DNA from: Mycolicibacter sp. MU0102
GTDB taxonomy: Bacteria > Actinomycetota > Actinomycetes > Mycobacteriales > Mycobacteriaceae
Length of the DNA: 64,000 nt
NCBI RefSeq assembly: GCF_963378105.1
Contig: NZ_OY726398.1
Span: 4,526,001 to 4,590,000, forward strand
Direction: 5' to 3'
Every line of letters starts with the position of its first letter. Position 1 is the first letter of the stretch. Made by a program: the position numbers and the translations under genes. A model generated the notes under the pieces. That model worked only from the letters and a program-made list of their open reading frames with translations. It was not told the origin of the DNA and did no database searches. Of this stretch, positions 53,796 through 60,741 are shown piece after piece.

Positions 53796-54353
53796 GTGGC
53801 GAAGACGATGGCGCCGCGGGGTTTCGCGCGGGAGCGCGTATTAGAGGCCGCGCAAGGGCTGTTCGCCGAGCATGGGGTGAGCGGCACGTCGCTGCAGATG
53901 ATCGCCGACCGATTGGGTGTCAATAAATCGGCGGTGTATTACCAATTCCACTGCAAGGACGACATCGTGGTCGCGGTGTTTCGTCCGGTGTTCGAGGACA
54001 TCTCCCGGGTGGTCGCCATCGCCGAGGCCATCGACTCTCGCGAGGTGCAGCGCGAGGCCACCATCAGCGGCATCATCGAGCTGGCTGTCCGGCACCGCCG
54101 CACCACGGCCCTGGTCCACACCGATCCCGCCGTGGTGGGGATCGTCGAGGCCATCGGAGACTTCCGGGACGCCTCCCGGCGCCTGCAGGCGATCCTGGCG
54201 GGACCCCAGCCCGACCCGGCCACCCTCATCGCGATCGCGGTGCTGGTGCCCGGAATTCTGGGCGCGGCAGCCGATCCCGCGGTTTCGGACATTCCCAACG
54301 AGGAACTGCACCGGATGCTGTTGGACTGCTCGCGCCGGCTCTTTGCCGCCTGA
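53796..54353 (+). CDS. TetR-family regulator, right flank of the mmpS-mmpL module
   Basis: The GTG at 53796 follows GGGAGG at good spacing and matches the start of the paralogue at 48725; an ATG at 53790 is also possible. The product is 185 aa. The HTH is TSLQMIADRLGVNKSAVYYQFHCKDDIVVAVF, with a helical C-terminal domain. It is divergent from the mmpS-mmpL operon and is its likely local repressor. Ligand unknown. Confidence 0.92.
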   Translation: MAKTMAPRGFARERVLEAAQGLFAEHGVSGTSLQMIADRLGVNKSAVYYQFHCKDDIVVAVFRPVFEDISRVVAIAEAIDSREVQREATISGIIELAVRHRRTTALVHTDPAVVGIVEAIGDFRDASRRLQAILAGPQPDPATLIAIAVLVPGILGAAADPAVSDIPNEELHRMLLDCSRRLFAA

Positions 54354-54365
54354 CGCGGACGCGGG

Positions 54366-55628
54366 TCAGGAGCCGGACGGCTCCAAGACCTCGACGCCGA
54401 CGTAGGGCACCAGCGCCGGCGGCACCCGCACGCTGCCGTCGGGCTGCTGGTGATTCTCCAGAATTGCCACCAGCCAGCGGGTGGTGGCCAGGGTGCCGTT
54501 GAGGGTGGCCGCGGTCTGCGGCTTGCCGTTCTCGTCGCGGTAGCGGGTGGCCAGCCGGCGGGCCTGGAAGGTGGTGCAGTTCGACGTCGACGTCAGCTCC
54601 CGGTAGGTGCCTTGAGAGGGCACCCACGCTTCACAGTCGAATTTGCGGGCGGCCGAGGATCCGAGATCGCCTGCGGCGACATCGATCACCCGGTAGGGCA
54701 CCTCGATTCGGGCCAGCATCTCGCGCTGCCAGCCGAGCAGCCGGTCGTGTTCGCCTTCGGCGTCCTCGGGCCGGCAGTAGACGAACCCTTCGACCTTGTC
54801 GAACTGGTGTACCCGGATGATGCCGCGGGTGTCCTTGCCGTAGCTGCCGGCCTCCCGGCGGAAGCACGACGACCAGCCGGCGTAGCGCAGCGGTCCGCCC
54901 GACAGATCCAGGATCTCATCGGAGTGGTAGCCGGCCAGCGGCACCTCGGAGGTGCCCACCAGATACAGGTCGTCGGCTTCGAGCCGATACACCTCGTCGG
55001 CGTGCGCACCCAGAAAGCCGGTGCCGGACATGACTTCAGGCCGGACCAGCGACGGGGTGATCATCGGGGTGAATCCGTTGTCGACGGCCAGCCGCACCGC
55101 CAGCTGCAACAGACCCAGCTGCAATAGCGCGCCGCGACCGGTCAGGAAGTAGAACCGCGAACCGGAGACCTTGGCTCCGCGGCCCATGTCGATCAGGCCC
55201 AGCGCCTCACCGAGCTCGAGATGGTCCCGCGGATTCTCGATGGCCGGTGGCTCACCGACCACGTCGAGCACCGCAAAGTCGTCCTCGCCGCCGGGGGGGA
55301 CTCCGTCGATCACCACGTTGGCGATCGCCATGTGCGCAGCGGTGAACGCGGTCTCGGCCGCTCCTTGGGCGGTCTCGGCCGCCTTGACCTGCTCGGCCAG
55401 CTCTTTGGCCTGCGCCAGCAGGGCGGGGCGTTCCTCGGGTGAGGCCGCTCCGACCGACCGGCTGGCGGTCTTCTGTTCGGCACGCATCGAGTCCGCGGCC
55501 GCGATGGCGGCGCGACGTGCGGTGTCGGCGGCCAGCAAGGCGTCCACCAGGGCCGGGTCCTCACCGCGACCCACCTGGGAGCGGCGGACACGGTCGGGAT
55601 CTTCACGCAGCAGCTTCAGGTCGATCAC
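54366..55628 (-). CDS. serS: Seryl-tRNA synthetase
   Basis: Class II synthetase of 420 aa (M. tuberculosis 419). The N-terminal tRNA-binding coiled coil is at about residues 30-100. The catalytic motifs are visible: motif 2 in YAGWSSCFRREAGSYGKDTRGIIRVHQFDKVE and motif 3 in GTLATTRWLVAILENHQQPDGSVRVPPAL, with the serine-site TSEVPLAGYHSDE. It charges tRNA-Ser. It is divergent from the septum-formation-type gene and convergent with the TetR gene 12 bp away. Confidence 0.97.
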   Translation of the reverse strand: MIDLKLLREDPDRVRRSQVGRGEDPALVDALLAADTARRAAIAAADSMRAEQKTASRSVGAASPEERPALLAQAKELAEQVKAAETAQGAAETAFTAAHMAIANVVIDGVPPGGEDDFAVLDVVGEPPAIENPRDHLELGEALGLIDMGRGAKVSGSRFYFLTGRGALLQLGLLQLAVRLAVDNGFTPMITPSLVRPEVMSGTGFLGAHADEVYRLEADDLYLVGTSEVPLAGYHSDEILDLSGGPLRYAGWSSCFRREAGSYGKDTRGIIRVHQFDKVEGFVYCRPEDAEGEHDRLLGWQREMLARIEVPYRVIDVAAGDLGSSAARKFDCEAWVPSQGTYRELTSTSNCTTFQARRLATRYRDENGKPQTAATLNGTLATTRWLVAILENHQQPDGSVRVPPALVPYVGVEVLEPSGS

Positions 55629-55710
55629 GGCAAAACCCTACAACCTGGCCGGCTGTATCACTTTCGCATCATTTGTCACGCCCCAGCGGCTGCCTGTCAG
55701 AATGGACGCG

Positions 55711-56820
55711 ATGTCAGAGGCAGCCGACCAGGAGAATCCACCCGCCAAGCGGGTGTCTTGGCGACGCACGCTCCAGGCCGCCCCTACGCGCCGCGCCCTG
55801 TTGCTGACCGCGTTGGGTGGGCTGCTGATCGCCGGTCTGATCACCGTGGTGCCCGTCCTCGGCGAGGGCCCAGGCGGGCTGCTGGGCCATCTGAACGCCG
55901 AGCCGGCACCGGGTGCGGGCGGCAAAGGCACCGGTCCGGGACTGGGGCTGGGCACGGTCAAGGGCAACGAGGCGATCGACCATGCCGTTGCCGGCGACTG
56001 CCTGAACTGGCCGGAGAACGACTTGGACGCGGCGACGATCGTCAGCTGCGCCGACGAGCACAAATTCGAGGTGGCCGGCCCGGTGGACATGAAGATGTTC
56101 CCGGGCGCCGAATACGGTCCCGATGCCCCGCCGCCGTCGATGGCCCGCATCGAGCAGATCACCCAGGAGCAGTGCGAGTCGTCGGTGCGCCGCTATCTCG
56201 GTGCGAAGTTCGATCCGCACAGCAAGTTCGTGGCCAGCATGCTGTGGGCGGGCGAACGCGCGTGGCGCCAGCACGGTGAGCGCCGGATGTTGTGCGGCCT
56301 GCAACTGCCGGGCGTGGGCGGCCAGCAGACCGCGTTCGTCGGCAAGATCGCCGACATCGACCAGTCCAAGGTCTGGCCGCCGGGCACCTGCCTGGGCATC
56401 GATCCGGCCACCAACCAGCCCAACGACGTTCCGGTCGACTGCGCCGCACCGCATACCAAGGAGGTCACCGGCACGGTCAACCTGGCCGAACGGTTCCCCG
56501 ATGCGCTGCCGCCCGAGCCTGAGCAGGATGCGTTCATCAAAGAGTCCTGCACCCGGCTCACCGACGCCTACCTCGACCCGGTGCAGCTGCGCGATACGAC
56601 GCTGACGTTGACCTACGCCACTGTCTCCCTGCCCAGCTGGTCGGCGGGCAGTCGCGAGGTGGCCTGCAGCCTGGGCGCCACCCTGGGCAACGGCGGCTGG
56701 GCGGCGCTGATCAACAGTGCCCGCGGATCGCTGCTGATCAACGGCCAGCCCCCGATCCCGCCGCCGTCGATCCCCGCGGAGCGGCTGAACCAACTGCCCA
56801 CCGGTAGCCAGCCGCGGTGA
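55711..56820 (+). CDS. Membrane-anchored septum-formation-domain protein (Rv3835 family)
   Basis: The ATG at 55711 gives 369 aa (55702 is an in-frame alternative); the frame is open far upstream, antisense to serS. The N-tail MSEAADQENPPAKRVSWRRTLQAAPTRR is cytoplasmic and basic. A membrane span (ALLLTALGGLLIAGLITVVPVL) and a Gly-rich linker follow. Two repeated extracellular domains carry Cys pairs: GDCLNWPENDLDAATIVSCADEHKFEV and GTCLGIDPATNQPNDVPVDCAAPHTKEVTG. This is the actinobacterial septum-formation domain. Molecular activity is unknown. A zinc-peptidase gene overlaps its stop. Confidence 0.88.
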   Translation: MSEAADQENPPAKRVSWRRTLQAAPTRRALLLTALGGLLIAGLITVVPVLGEGPGGLLGHLNAEPAPGAGGKGTGPGLGLGTVKGNEAIDHAVAGDCLNWPENDLDAATIVSCADEHKFEVAGPVDMKMFPGAEYGPDAPPPSMARIEQITQEQCESSVRRYLGAKFDPHSKFVASMLWAGERAWRQHGERRMLCGLQLPGVGGQQTAFVGKIADIDQSKVWPPGTCLGIDPATNQPNDVPVDCAAPHTKEVTGTVNLAERFPDALPPEPEQDAFIKESCTRLTDAYLDPVQLRDTTLTLTYATVSLPSWSAGSREVACSLGATLGNGGWAALINSARGSLLINGQPPIPPPSIPAERLNQLPTGSQPR

Positions 56821-57167
56821 GTGTCCAGATGGACCCGCGCCGGTTCGACGATCTCGTATCCGACGCGCTGGACCTGATTCCGCCCGAGCTGGCCGCCGCC
56901 TTCGACAACGTGGTGATCCTGGTGGCCGACCGCAACGCCGAGGAACCCGACCTGCTCGGCCTCTATGAAGGGGTGGCGCTGACCGAGCGCGATTCAAGCT
57001 ATGCCGGGTCGTTGCCGGACACCATCACCATCTACCGGGATGCGCTGCTGGAGATGTGCGAGTCCGACAACGAAGTGGTCGACGAGGTCCGGATCACGGT
57101 GATCCACGAGATCGCCCATCACTTCGGCATCGACGACGACCGGCTGCACGAACTGGGCTGGAGTTAA
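56817..57167 (+). CDS. Small zincin-like metallopeptidase (Rv3836 family)
   Basis: A 116-aa soluble protein whose GTG overlaps the upstream stop (GTGA). The zinc motif HEIAHHFGIDDDRLHELGW gives HExxH with a third ligand Asp in the family's HExxHxxxxxD arrangement. The upstream stretch LYEGVALTERDSSYAGSLPDTITIYRD is typical of the one-domain metallopeptidase family widespread in actinobacteria. The substrate is unknown; coupling with the septum-type protein suggests it acts with it. Confidence 0.9.
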   Translation: MSVQMDPRRFDDLVSDALDLIPPELAAAFDNVVILVADRNAEEPDLLGLYEGVALTERDSSYAGSLPDTITIYRDALLEMCESDNEVVDEVRITVIHEIAHHFGIDDDRLHELGWS

Positions 57168-57226
57168 CGGCGCCCGACGCGGCGCGCCGGAACGACCTTG
57201 TCGGCACGCAGTGCTAGGAACGATCC

Positions 57227-57415
57227 ATGGATGATCACTGCCGAGACTGCCGGGCGGGGCTGGAGCACTGCCACGGCACACTCATCCACCACGTACAGCA
57301 GGCCGCGGAGTGCACTGAGGACGGCTGCCCCGGCGAGGTGCTGCCGCACTCGTTCGCCCTGGACTGCGAGGCGGTCGGGTGCCGCTGCGCCGAGGTGTAC
57401 GCGCTGGCGGTCTAG
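57227..57415 (+). CDS. Small Cys/His-rich protein, probable metal-binding
   Basis: A 62-aa protein beginning MDDHCRDCRAGLEHCHG and continuing with AAECTEDGCPG and ALDCEAVGCRC. Eight Cys and several His in so short a protein indicate zinc or Fe-S binding. Base composition and the four-base convergent overlap with the phosphoglycerate-mutase gene are consistent with a real gene. I have a general memory of such mycobacterial proteins but no name. Function unknown. Confidence 0.75.
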   Translation: MDDHCRDCRAGLEHCHGTLIHHVQQAAECTEDGCPGEVLPHSFALDCEAVGCRCAEVYALAV

Positions 57416-58101
57416 CCCATCGGGTCGGTGTCGGACCGCAACGCGTCGCCGACCGGGTCCGGGTGCGGTTCCGGATAGAACGGCGGCGTCAGCGAGCCCC
57501 ACTGCACACAGCTCCATCGGCCGTCGGTGATCGGCGCCAGCACCACGGCGGTGGCGTTCTCCAGGTGGTTGTCCAGCACGAAACTGCCGTCCACACCCGC
57601 CAGCGTCGCCGCCGCCAGTCGGATCGCCGCGCCGTGGCTGACCACGACGACGTCCCCGGTCCAGTCGTCGTCGTCGAGGTAGCGCAGCCGCAGATCGGTG
57701 ACGACCGGCAGGTAGCGATCGAGCACCTGTTCGGCCGATTCCCCGCCGGGCAATGCGATGCCGGGTTCGCCGGAGTGCCAGCGCTGATAAATCGCGTTGA
57801 ACTCGGCGATCGCGTCGTCGTCGCTGCGGTTCTCCAGCGAGCCGGCCTGTACCTCGTGAATACCGTCCAGGGCGCGGGCGGTCACGCCGAGCCGTCCGCT
57901 GATCTCGGCAGCGGTCTGAACCGCGCGGGTGGCCACCGAATGGGCGACCAGCATCGGACGGTGGATGCCCTCGGCGGCGAAAGCCCTGGCTTGGTCGCGA
58001 CCCAGCGGGGTCAGTTCCGATCCCGGCGGGCGGGTGTCGAGTCGACGGTCGACGTTGCCGTAGGACTGGCCGTGGCGCAGCAGCACCAGACGCCCGCTCA
58101 T
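57412..58101 (-). CDS. Histidine phosphatase / phosphoglycerate mutase family protein (Rv3837c family)
   Basis: The ATG at 58101 overlaps the pheA stop (ATGA) and gives 229 aa; an upstream in-frame start at 58116 is less likely. The catalytic RHG is in LVLLRHGQSYGN near residue 10, the second Arg is in RRLDTR, the acid/base Glu is in EVQAGSLENRSDD, and the second His is in VVVSHGAAIR. It may be a broad phosphatase rather than a true mutase. It is co-translated with pheA. Confidence 0.92.
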   Translation of the reverse strand: MSGRLVLLRHGQSYGNVDRRLDTRPPGSELTPLGRDQARAFAAEGIHRPMLVAHSVATRAVQTAAEISGRLGVTARALDGIHEVQAGSLENRSDDDAIAEFNAIYQRWHSGEPGIALPGGESAEQVLDRYLPVVTDLRLRYLDDDDWTGDVVVVSHGAAIRLAAATLAGVDGSFVLDNHLENATAVVLAPITDGRWSCVQWGSLTPPFYPEPHPDPVGDALRSDTDPMG

Positions 58102-58964
58102 GACACCACCCCGCATCGACCTACCGGCTCGATGGGCCAGGAGCCCAGGTAGCGGACGTCGGCGCAGCTGCGGCGCAGGGCCTGCAGTGCCTCGGCGACG
58201 GCTTCGTCGTCGATGTGTCCGACGCAGTCCAGGAAGAACAGATACGTGCCCAGCTCGGTGCGGGTCGGGCGCGACTCGATGCGAGTCAGATCGATACTGC
58301 GACTTCCGAACTCGGTCAGGGCTGCCGCCAACGCTCCGGGCGCGTTATCGAGGCGCAGCACCACCGACGTCCGGTCGGCGCCGGTGCGCGCCGGAGGAGG
58401 CGCCGGGGCACCCACCAGCACGAAGCGCGTGCGCGCATTGGGCTCGTCGATGACTCCCTCGGCCAGCGCCACCAAGCCACGCTGCTGGGCAGCCAGCGCG
58501 GTGCTCACGCCGGCATCCACCTCACCGTCGTAGACCTGCTGCGCCGCAGCGGCATTGGAGTTGGCCGGCACAGTGTGGGCCCCGGGCAGGTGCTCGGCCA
58601 GCCAGCGCCGCACTTGGGCACCCGCCACCGGATGGGCGGCCACAGTGCGAATTGCCGCTTCGCCGCGACCCGGCGCGACGACGATCGAGAACGAGACGTC
58701 CAGGGCGGTTTCGGCGAATATCTGCAACGGCGCCCCGGCCGCGAGGCCGTCCAGCGTGGGCGTCACCCCGCCCTCGATCGAGTTCTCGATCGGCACACAC
58801 GCGTAGTCGGTGGCGCCGGAGCGCACCGCCTCGAGAGCGGCCGGCGTGCTCTCGGCCGGCACCGGTTGAAGGTCGGCGCCGGGAACCCGTCCGGCGCCAT
58901 TCAACGCGAGCAGCGCCGCTTCGGTGAAGGTCCCCGCCGGGCCGAGATAGCTGATGCGGGTCAC
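58098..58964 (-). CDS. pheA: Prephenate dehydratase
   Basis: Converts prephenate to phenylpyruvate in phenylalanine synthesis. It is 288 aa from a GTG (VTRISYLGPAGTFTEAAL); M. tuberculosis PheA is 321 aa. The catalytic domain has CVPIENSIEGGVTPTLDGL and the TRF motif in NARTRFVLVG. The C-terminal ACT domain has the Phe-binding ESRP motif in LTRIESRPTRTELGTYLFFLD. It stands in front of the mutase-family gene and is divergent from the IdeR-controlled gene. Confidence 0.95.
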   Translation of the reverse strand: MTRISYLGPAGTFTEAALLALNGAGRVPGADLQPVPAESTPAALEAVRSGATDYACVPIENSIEGGVTPTLDGLAAGAPLQIFAETALDVSFSIVVAPGRGEAAIRTVAAHPVAGAQVRRWLAEHLPGAHTVPANSNAAAAQQVYDGEVDAGVSTALAAQQRGLVALAEGVIDEPNARTRFVLVGAPAPPPARTGADRTSVVLRLDNAPGALAAALTEFGSRSIDLTRIESRPTRTELGTYLFFLDCVGHIDDEAVAEALQALRRSCADVRYLGSWPIEPVGRCGVVS

Positions 58965-59061
58965 CGGACAACCCTATCGGCCGCAGCCCGTCGGCGCGCT
59001 CACCGGCGGCGCGAGCGTGAGGTCATTCCGCAATTCCTGTTGCGCCCACCCGAGTCATTAA

Positions 59062-59080
59062 TTAAGTTAGGCTTACCTCA
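59062..59080. promoter_or_regulatory. IdeR (iron) box upstream of the DUF2470 gene
   Basis: TTAAGTTAGGCTTACCTCA matches the mycobacterial IdeR consensus TTAGGTTAGGCTAACCTAA at 16 of 19 positions. It is centred 26 bp before the ATG at 59097. Repression by IdeR in iron-replete cells is predicted; Rv3839, the homologue in this position, is reported as IdeR-regulated in M. tuberculosis. Confidence 0.9.
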
Positions 59081-59096
59081 CTTCGAAAGGTGATCG

Positions 59097-59936
59097 ATGG
59101 CCACGACTACAGCAGCAACCGTCCCGACGTCCGCCGAGCGGATTCGCAGCGCCTGCATCCGCGGTCAGGCCCTCTTGGCGATCGCCGACGCCGCCGACGC
59201 CGCCCCGGTCAACGCACCGGTCTGCCACCTGCTGCGGGACGGATCCCTGGTGGTCGCGGTCCCGGTCGAGGACCCGGTCGCGCGGGCCGCCGCCGACTCC
59301 GGCGTGCAGGCGATGCTCGAGCTGACCGATCACGCGCCGTTGCGGCTGCGCGAACGCGTGCGTGCGCTGGCGTGGATCCGGGGCCTGTTGCGCCCAGTGC
59401 CCGACCGCGAGATCCCGATACTTCTGGACCGGATCGCGGCGGTCGACCCCAACCCGGCTCTGCTCCAGGTCGTCTCACCGCGCTCGGCGTCGCACTCCCG
59501 CGATATGGCTGCACCGGAGAGCAGCGACGCAGACGTCGACTACGCGCTGCTGCGGCTGACGCCCGAGTCGGCGGTGCTGGCCGACGCCACCGGAGCCGAG
59601 GCGGTCGACGTGCACGAGCTGCTGGCAGCCCGACCCGACCCGTTCTGCGCGATCGAGGCGCATTGGCTGCAGCACCTCGACTCGGCGCACCCCGAGATGG
59701 TCGCCCGGCTCGCCGCCGCCAAGCTGCCGCCGCAGCTGCGCCGCGGCCAGGCCCGCCCGCTTGCGGTGGATCGCTACGGCATGTGGCTGCGGATCGAGGC
59801 CACAGACGGGGACCGCGACGTCCGGCTCAGCTTCCCGCGGCCGGTCGAGGACGTAATGAGCCTGAACCGGGCGGTGCGCGCACTGATGGGCTGCCCATTT
59901 CTCAACGGGCTACAGCCCCGACGCCAGGAGCAGTAG
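59097..59936 (+). CDS. DUF2470-domain protein, iron-regulated (Rv3839 family)
   Basis: A 279-aa soluble protein with GAAAGG upstream of the ATG. The N-terminal half resembles a split-barrel (HLLRDGSLVVAVPVEDPVAR). The C-terminal DUF2470 domain contains HWLQHLDSAHPEMVARL and LAVDRYGMWLRIEATDGDRDVRLSFPRPVEDVMSLNRAVRAL. DUF2470 is found next to haem-related split-barrel proteins, so a role in haem or iron handling is plausible but unproven. The IdeR box directly upstream supports an iron link. Confidence 0.9.
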   Translation: MATTTAATVPTSAERIRSACIRGQALLAIADAADAAPVNAPVCHLLRDGSLVVAVPVEDPVARAAADSGVQAMLELTDHAPLRLRERVRALAWIRGLLRPVPDREIPILLDRIAAVDPNPALLQVVSPRSASHSRDMAAPESSDADVDYALLRLTPESAVLADATGAEAVDVHELLAARPDPFCAIEAHWLQHLDSAHPEMVARLAAAKLPPQLRRGQARPLAVDRYGMWLRIEATDGDRDVRLSFPRPVEDVMSLNRAVRALMGCPFLNGLQPRRQEQ

Positions 59937-59967
59937 CCGCACGGAGTCGAGCGGCTACCGTGGCGAG

Positions 59968-60717
59968 GTGACCGAGCGCCAGACCCCGCGCACGCTGCGC
60001 CTGGAGATCATTCTGGTTCTGGCGGTCACTTACGGCCTGAGCGCCGTCACCGCGATTCTGCAGCTCGCCGACGCGGTGCTGCGCGACCTTCGCGCCCAGC
60101 GGATCCCCCTGAACCCTCGCCGGTCTTATTTCGACCTGATCGACCTCGGTCTCAACGCCGCCTGGGCGGTGCAACTGATCGCCTGGGGCGCACTGGCGTT
60201 GTACCTGCTGTGGCGCAGCGGATTCGGACCCGCCCGCATCGGACTGAACGGGCGACCCCGCCGCACCGACCTGGCCGGAGCACTCGGCCTGGCCGCCCTG
60301 ATCGGGTTGCCGGGCCTGGGCCTGTACCTGCTGGCGCGAACCCTGGGCCTCAATGCCGACGTCATTCCCGCTGCGATCAACGACACTTGGTGGCGCGCTC
60401 CGATGCTGATCGTGATCGCGTTCGCCAACGGGTTCGCCGAGGAAGTGATCGTGGTCGGCTACCTGCTGACCCGGCTACCGCAGCTGCGGGTTTCGCCGCG
60501 GGTGGCGCTGGCCTGTTCAGCCCTGCTGCGCGGCGCCTACCACCTCTATCAAGGCTTCGGGGCCGGCCTCGGCAACATCGCGATGGGCCTGGTGTTCGGC
60601 TACGCCTGGCAGCGCACCGGACGGTTGTGGCCACTGATCCTGGCGCACGCCCTGATCGACACCGTGGCGTTCGTCGGGTACGCGCTGTTCGCCGACAAGC
60701 TCGGCTGGCTGCGGTGA
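59968..60717 (+). CDS. CPBP-family intramembrane metalloprotease
   Basis: A 249-aa membrane protein from a GTG, with about seven hydrophobic helices. The CPBP (Rce1/Abi-like) motifs are FANGFAEEVIVVGYLL (EE motif), CSALLRGAYHLYQGFGAG (motif 2 with His) and LWPLILAHALIDTVAF (motif 3 with His/Asp). The family cleaves membrane-embedded or prenylated substrates; none is known here. It lies 31 bp after the DUF2470 gene, possibly in the same transcript. Confidence 0.9.
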   Translation: MTERQTPRTLRLEIILVLAVTYGLSAVTAILQLADAVLRDLRAQRIPLNPRRSYFDLIDLGLNAAWAVQLIAWGALALYLLWRSGFGPARIGLNGRPRRTDLAGALGLAALIGLPGLGLYLLARTLGLNADVIPAAINDTWWRAPMLIVIAFANGFAEEVIVVGYLLTRLPQLRVSPRVALACSALLRGAYHLYQGFGAGLGNIAMGLVFGYAWQRTGRLWPLILAHALIDTVAFVGYALFADKLGWLR

Positions 60718-60741
60718 CCGCTACCGCGGCCCGCGCAGACC

